Positions 34,839 through 44,367 of a stretch of DNA of 64,000 bases are shown in pieces. The stretch is from the NCBI GenBank assembly GCA_937886445.1, contig CALGBY010000062.1, positions 6,745 through 70,744 of the forward strand, written 5' to 3'. Positions within the stretch are counted from its first letter, which is position 1. Every line of letters begins with the position of its first letter. This stretch comes from an uncultured Clostridia bacterium. Its GTDB lineage: Bacteria; Bacillota; Clostridia; Christensenellales; Aristaeellaceae. The notes under the pieces are model-generated. The model was not told where the DNA came from. It ran no database searches and saw nothing but the letters and a program-made list of their open reading frames with translations. A program made the position numbers and the translations under genes.

Positions 34839-35151
34839 ATCCGAAGCATTCATCGCGATCGCCATCATCAGTCTCATAACGGCGGCGCTCCGTTTCGCTC
34901 CTTTTCTTTTCCTAAACGGCAAAAAGCTTCCTCCTGTCATCGAAAACACCGTAAAAACGCTTCCCTATGCGGTCATGGCCATGCTTGTAGTGTATTGCCT
35001 CAAGGATGTTTCATTCACGTCATATGCCTCATGGGTACCGTACATTGCCGCCTCCGCGGTAACAGCCGGCATTCATCTGCTTCGCCGCAGCAGTCTCCTC
35101 AGCATCATCTGCGGAACGGCCTGCTGTATGCTTTTGACTCAGCTTCTCTGA
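34831..35151 (+). CDS. azlD: AzlD-family branched-chain amino acid exporter, small subunit
   Basis: A 106-residue protein with about four helices, the usual size of AzlD, including the segment TAALRFAPFLFLNGKKLPPVI and the LPYAVMAMLVVYCLKDV helix. It pairs with the preceding AzlC. Overlap of eight bases indicates coupled translation. Confidence 0.88.
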   Translation: MNKSEAFIAIAIISLITAALRFAPFLFLNGKKLPPVIENTVKTLPYAVMAMLVVYCLKDVSFTSYASWVPYIAASAVTAGIHLLRRSSLLSIICGTACCMLLTQLL

Positions 35152-35163
35152 ATTACGCTCCGG

Positions 35164-35751
35164 TCAGCGGATGATCTGCATCAATATCATCTGCACAGCG
35201 ACCGGCACAGCACAGCCGGCAAGCAACTCCGGCAGGGTATGCCTTTTCAGCAGGAGGCTGCTTCTGATAACCGGAAGCAGCAAAAGCATAAGAAATGCGC
35301 ACCACGGTGACCGGTATACGCACAGAGCAAAAACCGGTCCGGACATCCCGCAGGTGTGACCGCTGATCCTGATTTTCAATGCGCCGGAAAAAGCAAAAAT
35401 CAATATACCCGATACAAGATATGTGATCAGGATCACCTTCTGCTGTACCGATCCCCGCTCAATGAATGTATACACAGTGGCGATGATATAACCGGCTACT
35501 GAAAGACATACCGCAAGCGTTCTTTGCGCTTTTCTTTTTTTATTTCTGAGCGTGCGGATCATTACGCTGAGCGGATAAGCAGCCAAAGGCAGGATACTCA
35601 GGCAAAACAGGCATACAGGTAACGAATATCCCGTAAATGCCGTTCCGTTCAGGCTGAGAGTAATAATCAGTACCGCTGCCATCACGGGCGGAACGGTAAC
35701 AGCGCGTACAAAGAACGCCAAACGGTCACGGGTATTTCGTTTTTCAGTCAT
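35164..35751 (-). CDS. PAP2-like membrane protein
   Basis: A 195-residue protein with about six membrane helices. The segments ISGHTCGMSGP (like the PSGH motif) and IRSSLLLKRHTLPELLAG (like SRx5HxxxD) place it near the PAP2 lipid phosphatases, but the K-x6-RP motif is not evident and the final Asp is Glu. Activity on a lipid or isoprenoid phosphate is possible but unproven. It is convergent with azlD and only 12 bases away. Confidence 0.6.
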   Translation of the reverse strand: MTEKRNTRDRLAFFVRAVTVPPVMAAVLIITLSLNGTAFTGYSLPVCLFCLSILPLAAYPLSVMIRTLRNKKRKAQRTLAVCLSVAGYIIATVYTFIERGSVQQKVILITYLVSGILIFAFSGALKIRISGHTCGMSGPVFALCVYRSPWCAFLMLLLLPVIRSSLLLKRHTLPELLAGCAVPVAVQMILMQIIR

Positions 35752-36000
35752 AAGCTCATTCTCCTTATCTGTTTATCATTTCAATCGGTCATCCGTTCAG
35801 GATGCTAACATTCGGCGTTCCGATGTGCAACCTACTGTTGTATGACCGTTTTCTATTACCCGGTCACGCTTCTCTACCCACCTGAAATCCTGCTCTACCG
35901 TCAGTAGAATGCCTTATTTTTCAAGGATCCCGCCCATCAGAGCGTTGTGACACCCTGAGCGACCGATCAGCACGGCTTTGAAAAATACATGCCGATTTAT

Positions 36001-36029
36001 TTGCAAAACGGCCCTGTGAGTGATAAACT
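36001..36029 (+). promoter_or_regulatory. Predicted sigma-A promoter of the XRE regulator gene
   Basis: TTGCAA, 17-base spacer, TAAACT, 23 bases before the start codon. The rest of the 35752-36052 spacer shows nothing I can support. Confidence 0.6.
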
Positions 36030-36052
36030 GTATTTGTAACCGGAGGCCATTT

Positions 36053-36652
36053 ATGAATGAAAATGAACTGAGAAGCAATCTATCCGAAAATATCGCAAAG
36101 CTGAGGAGAAACGCCGGATTAACGCAAAGCGCGCTCGGCGAAAAGCTTGGCTACAGTGACAAATCCATTTCCAAATGGGAACGCGGCGAAGGCTTGCCGG
36201 ACATCTGTGTTCTTTGCAATATGGCTGAGCTTTTCGGTGTGAGTACAGATACTCTGCTTTTGAAAAAGGCGGATGAAGAGATCCTGCCACTGAAAAGAAA
36301 GATACGCGTCCTCACCGTATTGCTGTCTGTAGCACTGGTTTGGCTCACCGCGGTGAGCGTGTACTTTCTGCTCCGCCTCGCCGTACCGGCCGCGCGGTAT
36401 TCCTGGCTGTGCTTTATATTCGCCGTTCCGATCAGCTTTATCATCACACTTGTCTTTTCATGCAAATGGAAAAAGCTGCTTTTTCAATGTCTGAGCGTGA
36501 CCGGCATCATCTGGGGAACCGCGGTCAGTCTTCAGCTGGTTGCTCTGTTCACGCTTAAGGAGGGCGGAACCTGGCTCATATATGTTATCGCGGGAGTACT
36601 TGAGATCATGTGCATCATGTGGTTCATCCTGCGTATGAGAAAACAGCGCTGA
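36053..36652 (+). CDS. Membrane-bound XRE-family regulator
   Basis: A 199-residue protein: an N-terminal Cro/CI-type helix-turn-helix (about 10-70; LTQSALGEKLGYSDKSISKWERG) followed by four membrane helices (about 85-105, 115-135, 140-160 and 167-190). DNA binding tied to the membrane suggests sensing of envelope state. The start at 36053 has CGGAGG in front. It is 34 bases upstream of the GH39 gene and could regulate or be co-transcribed with it. Confidence 0.8.
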   Translation: MNENELRSNLSENIAKLRRNAGLTQSALGEKLGYSDKSISKWERGEGLPDICVLCNMAELFGVSTDTLLLKKADEEILPLKRKIRVLTVLLSVALVWLTAVSVYFLLRLAVPAARYSWLCFIFAVPISFIITLVFSCKWKKLLFQCLSVTGIIWGTAVSLQLVALFTLKEGGTWLIYVIAGVLEIMCIMWFILRMRKQR

Positions 36653-36686
36653 TCAACAAAATCAATGATTTGAGGAGGTCATATAC

Positions 36687-38189
36687 ATGAAGATACCGTA
36701 TTCTGTTTCCGTAAATGAAAGTTTTCCGTTCAACAACAACGCCTGCTTCTGTATCGGGACCGGCCGTATGGGGCTTGCTCTTCAGGAGGAATACCAGAAG
36801 CAGCTTGAGATCACACAAAAGGAGATCGGTTTTTCCCACATCCGCGGACACGGACTTTTTACGGATGACATGGCGATCTACGACAGCTATACCGATGAAA
36901 ACGGTACGGAACATGAGCATTACAATTTCACCTATCTGGACCGCGTGTTCGATTCCTACCTTGCAAAGGGACTGAAGCCGTTTATCGAGCTCGGATTCAT
37001 GCCGAAAAAGCTGGCCTCCGGTTCACAGACGATCTTTTACTGGCAGGGAAACACCACCCCTCCGGCGGACTGGGATAAATGGTCCCGTCTGGTAAGCGCG
37101 TTCATATCACATATTGCCGAAAGGTACGGCCGCGATGAAGTACGCGCCTGGCCATGTGAAGTGTGGAACGAACCGAACCTTCCCGGGTTCTGGCAGAACG
37201 CGGACAGAGAGGCATACCTGAAGCTATATGACTGTTCCGTCCGCGCCGTAAAAAAGGTCATTCCGGAAATGCCCGTAGGCGGACCTGCCGTTTGCGGCGG
37301 GGATCAATGCATGCCGTGGATCAGGGCTTTTCTTGAGCATTGCCTTGAAAATGATGTGCCCGTTGATTTTGTCAGCCGTCATATCTATATGGCTCAAACG
37401 CCCGAACGGAAGCTGCGCTATACCTACCACGATATGTGTACTCCCGCACACGCGATAGGCGAAGCGAAGGAAACGAGGGCATTGATCGATTCCTTCCCGG
37501 CCTTCAAAGGGCTTCCTCTCCATATCACGGAATACAACACCTCCTATAATCCGCGCTGCCCCACGCATGACACGCTTTACAACGCCGCGCTCATCTGCGG
37601 CATGCTCACGGGTCTGGGCGATTACTGCGCTTCATATTCCTACTGGACCTTCGGAGATGTATTTGAAGAAACCGGCGTATATGACAGGATCTTCCACGGC
37701 GGGTTCGGTCTGCTTGCGGACGGAGGCATTGCCAAGCCCACCTTCCATGCCTACCGCTTTTTCAGCAGGCTGACGGGAAAATGCATATTCAGAAAAGACG
37801 ATGCCGTTTTCACGCTTCAGCCGGATGGTTCTCTGAGAGGCATCGTGTTCAACCTTTGTCAGGCGGAGAAGAACAACAGGGATTATCGCTTCAGCTTTGA
37901 CCTTCCGGACGGCGATTACTGTGCCGTGATCCGTACGGTGGATCATCTGAACGGAAATCCCCTGCTTCTATGGCATAATATGGGAGAGCCTTCTTCTCTT
38001 ACGGAAATTCAGAAGGAACTTTTGAAGGCAGCCGCGCAGCCCGCTCTTTCCTCTGTTCGTTTCAGTGTGAAAAACGGAAACGGAGAGGTAGCTCTTTCCC
38101 TTTCTCCCAACGCTTTCTGCAGTGTGGATATCCTCCCCGCATCCGTGTCTGCAAGCCCCGGGTATATCTATCCCGAAAAAGAGAATTGA
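36687..38189 (+). CDS. GH39 beta-xylosidase
   Basis: A 500-residue intracellular glycosidase of family 39. Acid/base Glu162 lies in EVWNEPNLPGFW and nucleophile Glu282 in LHITEYNTSY, close to their positions in Thermoanaerobacterium XynB. A C-terminal beta-sandwich begins near 370. It has no signal peptide, so it would cut imported xylo-oligosaccharides from the non-reducing end. GAGGAGG precedes the ATG. The upstream XRE regulator may control it. I see no terminator before the asd promoter. Confidence 0.88.
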   Translation: MKIPYSVSVNESFPFNNNACFCIGTGRMGLALQEEYQKQLEITQKEIGFSHIRGHGLFTDDMAIYDSYTDENGTEHEHYNFTYLDRVFDSYLAKGLKPFIELGFMPKKLASGSQTIFYWQGNTTPPADWDKWSRLVSAFISHIAERYGRDEVRAWPCEVWNEPNLPGFWQNADREAYLKLYDCSVRAVKKVIPEMPVGGPAVCGGDQCMPWIRAFLEHCLENDVPVDFVSRHIYMAQTPERKLRYTYHDMCTPAHAIGEAKETRALIDSFPAFKGLPLHITEYNTSYNPRCPTHDTLYNAALICGMLTGLGDYCASYSYWTFGDVFEETGVYDRIFHGGFGLLADGGIAKPTFHAYRFFSRLTGKCIFRKDDAVFTLQPDGSLRGIVFNLCQAEKNNRDYRFSFDLPDGDYCAVIRTVDHLNGNPLLLWHNMGEPSSLTEIQKELLKAAAQPALSSVRFSVKNGNGEVALSLSPNAFCSVDILPASVSASPGYIYPEKEN

Positions 38190-38237
38190 TTTTCTGTATT
38201 AAAACAGTTCAAACCGCAAATTACGCATGTTCGATAC

Positions 38238-38266
38238 TTGTTGAACCGTCAAATATATGATATAAT
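38238..38266 (+). promoter_or_regulatory. Predicted sigma-A promoter of the asd-dapA-dapB run
   Basis: TTGTTG, 17-base spacer, perfect TATAAT with TG one base before it (extended -10), 29 bases before the asd start. Strong on the -10 side. Confidence 0.75.
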
Positions 38267-38295
38267 ACTGTATCCCTTTTATTAGGAGGTATTTT

Positions 38296-39384
38296 ATGGA
38301 GAAGTATCGCGTAGGTATTATCGGAGCAACAGGTATGGTAGGTCAGCGTTTTGTCACTCTGCTTGCAGATCATCCCTGGTTTGAGATCACAGTTCTTGCC
38401 GCCAGTGCTTCCAGTGCAGGAAAAACATATCAGGAAGCAGTAGCGAATCGCTGGGCATTTGACTGGGATATTCCGGAAAAAGTGCGTGATATGACGGTTT
38501 ACGACGCGTCTGATGTTAAAACCGTATCCGAAAAGGCAGATTTTGTTTTCTGCGCCGTCAATATGGACAAGGCCGCTACCCGCGCCATGGAAGAAAGCTA
38601 TGCAAAGGCTGAAACGCCTGTTATCAGCAATAACAGCGCGTGCAGAATGCTCGGCGATGTTCCCATGATGATCCCCGAGATCAACTTCGCTCACGCGGGC
38701 GTCATTCCCGCGCAGCGGAAGCGTCTCGGCACACAGCGCGGATTTATTGCCGTAAAGCCGAACTGCTCCATCCAGAGCTATGTTCCCGCGCTGACACCTA
38801 TGCTTGATTTCGGTATCGAAAAGATCAGTGTATGTACCTATCAGGCGATCAGCGGCGCCGGCAAGACCTTCAAACGCTGGCCCGAGATCCTTGATAATGT
38901 GATCCCCTATATCGGCGGTGAAGAAGAAAAGAGCGAAAAGGAACCGCTGAAGATCTGGGGCGCGCTTTCTCAGGATTCTTCCGAGATCGTTCCGGCCGTA
39001 AAGCCCGTTATCTCCGCACAGTGCCTCAGAGTACCGGTGTCAGACGGCCATATCGCCGCTGTCAGCGTAAAGTTTGCCTCCACCCCCTCAAGAGAGGATT
39101 TTCTTGAGCGCTGGAGCGGATATACCACTGAAGCTCAGCGTCTGCATCTTCCTTCCGCGCCGACACCCTTCATCAAGTATTTTGATGAGCCGGACCGTCC
39201 TCAGACCAGGCTGGACCGCGACTTTGAGCATGGAATGGGCATCACTGTCGGCCGTCTGCGTGAAGACTGCCTGTTTGACTGGAAGTTTGTCTGCCTTTCT
39301 CATAACACACTTCGCGGCGCTGCCGGCGGCGGTGTGCTTTCCGCGGAGTATCTCTGTGCCGCGGGCTATATTACAAGGAAGTAA
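38296..39384 (+). CDS. asd: Aspartate-semialdehyde dehydrogenase
   Basis: A 362-residue NADP-dependent enzyme with GATGMVGQRF at 10-19, the catalytic cysteine Cys157 in KPNCSIQSY and the later VSDGHIAAVSV motif with the base His. The length and the NCSIQ sequence put it in the archaeal/fungal-like branch, as in many Clostridia. It makes the branch-point metabolite of lysine, threonine and methionine. It is followed after eight bases by dapA, and its AGGAGG site is clear. Confidence 0.95.
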   Translation: MEKYRVGIIGATGMVGQRFVTLLADHPWFEITVLAASASSAGKTYQEAVANRWAFDWDIPEKVRDMTVYDASDVKTVSEKADFVFCAVNMDKAATRAMEESYAKAETPVISNNSACRMLGDVPMMIPEINFAHAGVIPAQRKRLGTQRGFIAVKPNCSIQSYVPALTPMLDFGIEKISVCTYQAISGAGKTFKRWPEILDNVIPYIGGEEEKSEKEPLKIWGALSQDSSEIVPAVKPVISAQCLRVPVSDGHIAAVSVKFASTPSREDFLERWSGYTTEAQRLHLPSAPTPFIKYFDEPDRPQTRLDRDFEHGMGITVGRLREDCLFDWKFVCLSHNTLRGAAGGGVLSAEYLCAAGYITRK

Positions 39385-39392
39385 CGGTATTT

Positions 39393-40271
39393 ATGAAAAA
39401 GATTCTTTTTACAGGCTGCGGTGTTGCGCTGATCACACCGTTCAAAAACGGAAAAATTGATTTTGCCGCCTTCGAAAAGCATCTTGACAGACTGCTTTCC
39501 GCAGGCGTTGACGCATTGCTTCCCTGCGGTACGACCGGTGAACCGGCAACATTGACACATGAGGAATGGAAGTCCGTGATCTCCTTTACCGTAAAAGCGG
39601 TAAACGGGCGTGTTCCCGTGATCGCCGGTACCGGTTCAAACTGCACCGCAAACGCGATCGAAAACGCGAAAGAAGCCTGCGGCCTGGGTGCTGACGCGCA
39701 GCTGGTCGTCACTCCTTTCTATAACAAGACTACGCAGGAAGGGCTGATCCGGCACTTTACCGCCATTGCAGATGCCGCCCCTCTCCCTGTGGTGCTTTAC
39801 AGCGTACCTTCAAGGACCGGCATGGGAATCGCTCCCGCCACTCTGAAGGTCCTCAGTGAGCATGAAAACATCGTTGCTTTCAAAGATGCCGGCGGCAGTA
39901 TCGTCAACAGCCTTGAATCTGCCGCTCTCTGCGGCGATCAGCTCACCTTCTACAGCGGTGAGGATAATATCGTGGCCCCGCTGATGGCGCTCGGTTATAA
40001 GGGCGTTATTTCCGTTGCAGCCAATATCGTACCCGAAGCAGTCGTAAAGATGTCACATGCTTCCGCGGAGGAAGCCGGCATCATTCAAAAGCAGCTGTTC
40101 CGGCTGAATAAACTGCTGTTTACGGAAACCAGTCCCGCTCCCGCGAAAGCAGCGCTTTCCATGATGGGGTTGATCGAAAACGAGCTTCGTCTGCCTCTGA
40201 TCCCCATGAGCGAGACCAACGCCGCCCTGCTGCGTGATGAGTTGAATCATCTGGGGGTACTGCCGGTATGA
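39393..40271 (+). CDS. dapA: 4-hydroxy-tetrahydrodipicolinate synthase
   Basis: A 292-residue aldolase-class enzyme of the lysine/diaminopimelate path. The Thr pair in CGTTGEPATL (46-55 region), Tyr136, Arg141 and the Schiff-base Lys164 in VAFKDAGG are all present. The product goes to DapB encoded next, whose ATG overlaps the dapA stop (ATGA), so synthesis is coupled. Confidence 0.96.
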   Translation: MKKILFTGCGVALITPFKNGKIDFAAFEKHLDRLLSAGVDALLPCGTTGEPATLTHEEWKSVISFTVKAVNGRVPVIAGTGSNCTANAIENAKEACGLGADAQLVVTPFYNKTTQEGLIRHFTAIADAAPLPVVLYSVPSRTGMGIAPATLKVLSEHENIVAFKDAGGSIVNSLESAALCGDQLTFYSGEDNIVAPLMALGYKGVISVAANIVPEAVVKMSHASAEEAGIIQKQLFRLNKLLFTETSPAPAKAALSMMGLIENELRLPLIPMSETNAALLRDELNHLGVLPV

Positions 40272-41011
40272 AGATCATTTTGACAGGTGCCTGCGGCAGA
40301 ATGGGGCATCAGGTCGTCCAGCAGGCGCGCGAGATGGGGCATCAGATCCTTTACGGAGTGGATCAGAAAGCGGATACGCATGAATACGCTTTTCCTGTCT
40401 ATCCGGATTTTTGTGATCCCGGCGAAAAGGCGGATGTGATCATCGACTTTTCGTCTCCCGCTCTTTTGAAAAGCGAACTGGCATGGGCTCAGAAAACCTC
40501 AACGCCTGTGCTGATCGCCTGCACCGGCTTCAGCGATAATGATCTTCAGCTGATCGAAGAAGCTTCCGAAAATATCGCGATCTTCCGCAGCGCGAACCTC
40601 AGCCTCGGCATCGAAGTTCTTAAAGAGCTCGTGCGAAAAGCATCAGCCATGCTTGAAGGCTATGATATCGAGATCATTGAGCGCCATCACAATAAGAAGG
40701 CCGATGCTCCCAGCGGTACCGCTCTGATCCTTCTGGACGCGGTCAAAAACGAGACTTCCGAGCCTGTTTTCGGAAGACACGGAGCGGATTGCCGCAGAAA
40801 GCAAAACGAGATCGGCATCCACTCGGTACGCGGCGGTACCATAGTGGGCGAACACGAGGTCGACTTCTGCGGGCCTTTTGAAACGATCTCCCTTACCCAC
40901 ACCGCACAGGACAGAAGTGTCTTCGCAGCCGGTGCGCTGAGAGCGGCTCTTTTCCTTACGCGGCAGCAAAACGGCTGCTACAATATGGCTGATCTTGTTC
41001 GCAGTCTGTAA
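40268..41011 (+). CDS. dapB: 4-hydroxy-tetrahydrodipicolinate reductase
   Basis: A 247-residue NAD(P)H reductase with the nucleotide-binding motif GACGRMG at 7-13 and the catalytic ERHHNKKADAPSGTA segment (His140-His141, Lys143). It completes the first committed steps toward meso-diaminopimelate and lysine. It overlaps dapA by four bases; greA follows after 37 bases. Confidence 0.96.
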   Translation: MKIILTGACGRMGHQVVQQAREMGHQILYGVDQKADTHEYAFPVYPDFCDPGEKADVIIDFSSPALLKSELAWAQKTSTPVLIACTGFSDNDLQLIEEASENIAIFRSANLSLGIEVLKELVRKASAMLEGYDIEIIERHHNKKADAPSGTALILLDAVKNETSEPVFGRHGADCRRKQNEIGIHSVRGGTIVGEHEVDFCGPFETISLTHTAQDRSVFAAGALRAALFLTRQQNGCYNMADLVRSL

Positions 41012-41048
41012 GCACTATATGACATTCTATTGAAAAGGAGAATATAAA

Positions 41049-41540
41049 ATGAGCGAGACCAAACAGACCATCGGCAAGCGCATGACAAAAAAAGAAGTTG
41101 AAGAACTTGAAGAGAAGCTTCAATACCTCAAAACCACCCGCACAGCGCAGGTAGCCGAGCAGATCAATATTGCCAGAGGCTTCGGTGATCTCAGTGAGAA
41201 CGCCGAATATGAAGAAGCGAAGAATGAACAGGCAGCACTGATGACCGAGATCGCCCGCATCGAGGATACGATCCGTTTTGCCGACATTGTGGATGAAAAG
41301 GAGCTGTCCGGCAACAAGATCAATATCGGCTTCAAGGTAAAGTTGCTGTTCATGGACGATGACGAGACCGAGGAATACACCCTGACCGGTACCCGTGAAA
41401 ACACGGATGATATCACCAAGATCTCCAACGAATCCCCCATCGGCGCTGCCATCATGGGCAAACAGGCGGGCGATATCGTTGAGGTAGTATCTCCTTCCGG
41501 CAGCTACAGCGTAAAAATTCTGGAAGCCAGCAGGGGCTGA
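41049..41540 (+). CDS. greA: Transcription elongation factor GreA
   Basis: A 163-residue factor that rescues backtracked RNA polymerase. The N-terminal coiled coil with GDLSENAEYEEAKNEQ and acidic tip, and the C-terminal SPIGAAIMGKQAGDIVEV, are typical. AAAAGGAG precedes the ATG. It lies 102 bases before lysS, the classic greA-lysS neighbourhood. That gap holds only a GC-rich hairpin (TGCCCG / CGGGCA, 41554-41575) without a T run. Confidence 0.95.
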   Translation: MSETKQTIGKRMTKKEVEELEEKLQYLKTTRTAQVAEQINIARGFGDLSENAEYEEAKNEQAALMTEIARIEDTIRFADIVDEKELSGNKINIGFKVKLLFMDDDETEEYTLTGTRENTDDITKISNESPIGAAIMGKQAGDIVEVVSPSGSYSVKILEASRG

Positions 41541-41641
41541 CGGATATCCGTCCTGCCCGGCGATTCAGACGGGCAAAACATCGCGAACCGAGTTTCCGCC
41601 CGGAAGAATTCAGCAGATTAACAGTTTAGGAGAAATACAGT

Positions 41642-43612
41642 ATGCCGCAGAACAGTCAGAATATTTCCTTCAGCGAGCAGGAACAGATCCGCCGTGACAA
41701 GCTAGCAGCGCTTCAGGCAGGCGGAATGGATCCCTATGTGATCACCCGCTTTGATGTGACCGCCTCATCCGCCGATATCCTCGCTTCATTCGAATCCTTC
41801 GATCAGAAAACCGTTACGGTAGCCGGCAGAATGATGAGCCGCCGTGTAATGGGAAAGGCTGCCTTTGCCCACCTGCAGGATCAGAACGGCGAGATCCAGT
41901 TTTATGTACGCCGCGACGATGTGGGAGACGATGCCTACAAGCTTTTCAAGGAATATGACATCGGAGATCTTTTGGGGATCACCGGTTTTGTTTTCCGCAC
42001 CCAAACTGGTGAAGTATCCATCCACGCACAGAAGATCACGCTGCTTTCAAAGTGTCTGAAGCCCCTGCCCGAAAAGTATCACGGGCTTACCGATACCGAT
42101 ACCCGCTACCGTCAGCGCTATCTGGATATGATCGTGAACCCGGAGGTGAAAAAGACCTTCATTCTCCGCTCAAGGATCATTAAGGAGATCCGTTCCTTCC
42201 TGGACGGACGCGGCTTTATGGAGGTTGAAACTCCCACTCTGGTCAGCAATGCCGGCGGCGCGTCCGCAAGACCTTTCCAGACCCACTACAACGCGCTGGA
42301 CGAGGATGTGAAGCTCCGTATCTCTCTGGAGCTTTATCTCAAGCGTCTCATCGTGGGCGGCCTTGAAAAGGTATTCGAGATCGGCCGTGTATACAGAAAT
42401 GAAGGTACCGATACCCGCCACAATCCCGAGTTCACGCTGATGGAACTCTATCAGGCTTATACGGACTATCAGGGCATGATGGAACTGACTGAGAGCATGT
42501 TCCGTTATCTTGCCGAAACCGTCTGCGGCTCCTCCAAGATCACCTATAACGGTATCGAGATCGATTTCGGAAAGCCTTTTGAGCGTCTCACCATGAACGA
42601 CGCCATCAAAAAGTATGCCGGTATCGATTTTGATCAGGTCAATACGGATGAAGAAGCCAAGGCGCTGGCAACGGAGCATCATATCGAATTTGAAGCACGG
42701 CATACCAAGGGCGATATCGTAAACCTTTTCTTCGAGGAATACTGCGAAAAGAACCTTGTTCAGCCCACCTTCATCATGGATCATCCCCTTGTGATCTCTC
42801 CCCTCACCAAGAAAAAGCCCACCGCTCCCGATAAGGTGGAACGCTTTGAGCTTTTTATCAACACCTGGGAAATGTGCAACGCGTACAGTGAGCTGAACGA
42901 TCCGATCGATCAGCGTGAGCGCTTTGCCATGCAGGATGCCAACGCGGCTGCCGGGGATGAAGAAGCTCAGCATACGGATGAGGATTTCCTGAACGCGCTG
43001 GAGATCGGCATGCCCCCCACGGGCGGCATCGGATACGGGATCGACCGTCTTGTAATGCTGCTTACAGATTCCGCCTCCATCCGCGATGTACTGCTTTTCC
43101 CCACACTCAAATCCCAGGGCGCGGCGAAAAATGAAGCCAACAACGCGATCCAGGCCGAAAAGGCAGCCGCCGCTCAGTGCGACAACACCGCCGCGGATGT
43201 GAAAGAGACCGCCTCCACGTCTGTCGCGGAAAAGATCGATTTTTCAAATGTTCAGATCGAACCGCTCTTTGCGGATTATGTTGATTTTGACACATTTGCA
43301 AAATGCGACTTCCGCGCAGTAAAGGTACTTGCCTGCGAAGCCGTCAAAAAGTCCAAGAAGCTTCTCAAATTCACACTTGATGACGGAACCGGTACAGACC
43401 GTGTGATTCTTTCCGGTATTCACGCGTTCTACGAACCTGAAGAGCTTGTCGGCAAAACACTCATCGCCATCACAAACCTTCCCCCGAGACCGATGATGGG
43501 CATTGATTCCTGCGGCATGCTTATCTCAGCGCTTCATAAGGAAAACGATGAAGAGAAGCTGCACCTCCTGATGGTGGATCCGCATATCCCCGCCGGAGCA
43601 AAGCTCTATTGA
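41642..43612 (+). CDS. lysS: Lysyl-tRNA synthetase (class II) with a C-terminal tRNA-binding domain
   Basis: A 656-residue enzyme, about 160 longer than usual. Residues 1-150 form the OB-fold anticodon-binding domain and about 170-495 the class II catalytic core with motif 2 YRNEGTDTRHNPEFTLMELY and motif 3 GIGYGIDRLVMLL. A low-complexity Ala-rich linker (about 500-540) leads to a C-terminal domain (about 543-656) like the tRNA-binding domain of bacterial MetRS and Trbp111: DFRAVKVLACEAVKKSKKLLKF, ILSGI and GMLISA. The extra domain likely increases tRNA affinity. It has its own AGGAGAA site. Confidence 0.93.
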   Translation: MPQNSQNISFSEQEQIRRDKLAALQAGGMDPYVITRFDVTASSADILASFESFDQKTVTVAGRMMSRRVMGKAAFAHLQDQNGEIQFYVRRDDVGDDAYKLFKEYDIGDLLGITGFVFRTQTGEVSIHAQKITLLSKCLKPLPEKYHGLTDTDTRYRQRYLDMIVNPEVKKTFILRSRIIKEIRSFLDGRGFMEVETPTLVSNAGGASARPFQTHYNALDEDVKLRISLELYLKRLIVGGLEKVFEIGRVYRNEGTDTRHNPEFTLMELYQAYTDYQGMMELTESMFRYLAETVCGSSKITYNGIEIDFGKPFERLTMNDAIKKYAGIDFDQVNTDEEAKALATEHHIEFEARHTKGDIVNLFFEEYCEKNLVQPTFIMDHPLVISPLTKKKPTAPDKVERFELFINTWEMCNAYSELNDPIDQRERFAMQDANAAAGDEEAQHTDEDFLNALEIGMPPTGGIGYGIDRLVMLLTDSASIRDVLLFPTLKSQGAAKNEANNAIQAEKAAAAQCDNTAADVKETASTSVAEKIDFSNVQIEPLFADYVDFDTFAKCDFRAVKVLACEAVKKSKKLLKFTLDDGTGTDRVILSGIHAFYEPEELVGKTLIAITNLPPRPMMGIDSCGMLISALHKENDEEKLHLLMVDPHIPAGAKLY

Positions 43613-43679
43613 ACCGGAAATTCGCACAGGCAGAAGCAGCATCACTTCATCGGCACATCAGATATTTTTGTGAGGTATT

Positions 43680-44336
43680 ATGAAAACCGGCTTCCCCTTA
43701 AGCAAAAACAGCATCAAAACACATTTTCAGTACAGCTGGTGGAAATACCTGTTTGTCCTGATCTTGGCGATCGTCATTCCTACATTCGTTTTCAGCGTCA
43801 GGAGATACGAATCCCCCGCTGATAAACGGCTGGATTTCTTTATGGTAGACGCGTCGCCGTCAGAAACATATTCCGAAGCCTTCTTCCGCAGTATCATTGA
43901 CCGTACACCGGATGTTGAGCTTGAAACCGTGACCTGCGAATGCCAGACGACGGATGCGACCGGTCAGGTAGAGCAGGTGATCGCGATCCGTCTTGCGTTC
44001 AGCAAGGAAGAAGATATCGTCATCATGCCGCGGACATTCTTCACCCAGTACGCACAGCAGGGCGTTTTCCTTCCGCTTGATGAAACAGATGCGGAACTGG
44101 AAGCGATTACTACGGCAGAAGACAGAGCAAAAGGTACCTGTTCCTATGACGGGTCCGCTCATGTATACGGCATTCCACTTGACCGGTATACCGGTATGTA
44201 CGATGCTTCCGCTGTGATCGGTACGGATCTGTTCATCAGTGTGTTTTTCGACAGCGGAAATCAGGATAATGCCCTGAAGGTGTTCAACAGTATCCTTACG
44301 CTCAGCCTGCCGGAAGCGTCCGGAGCGGCTGAATGA
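43680..44336 (+). CDS. Membrane-anchored protein of unknown function
   Basis: A 218-residue protein with one N-terminal membrane helix (about 22-42, after a basic leader) and an external domain. The domain has features of a periplasmic-binding-like fold (DIVIMPRTFFTQYAQQGVFLPLDE, which recalls sugar-binding proteins), but it is too short to be a full solute-binding protein. It sits between lysS and glnS, both unrelated by function. Not recognised further. Confidence 0.55.
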   Translation: MKTGFPLSKNSIKTHFQYSWWKYLFVLILAIVIPTFVFSVRRYESPADKRLDFFMVDASPSETYSEAFFRSIIDRTPDVELETVTCECQTTDATGQVEQVIAIRLAFSKEEDIVIMPRTFFTQYAQQGVFLPLDETDAELEAITTAEDRAKGTCSYDGSAHVYGIPLDRYTGMYDASAVIGTDLFISVFFDSGNQDNALKVFNSILTLSLPEASGAAE

Positions 44337-44367
44337 TCTTTATCCTTACTATTTTCGGAGGGGACTC

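Noticed and set aside
41541..41641. T-box leader before lysS
   Set aside because: About 100 bases, with no T-box sequence or terminator; only a GC-rich hairpin lacking a T run.
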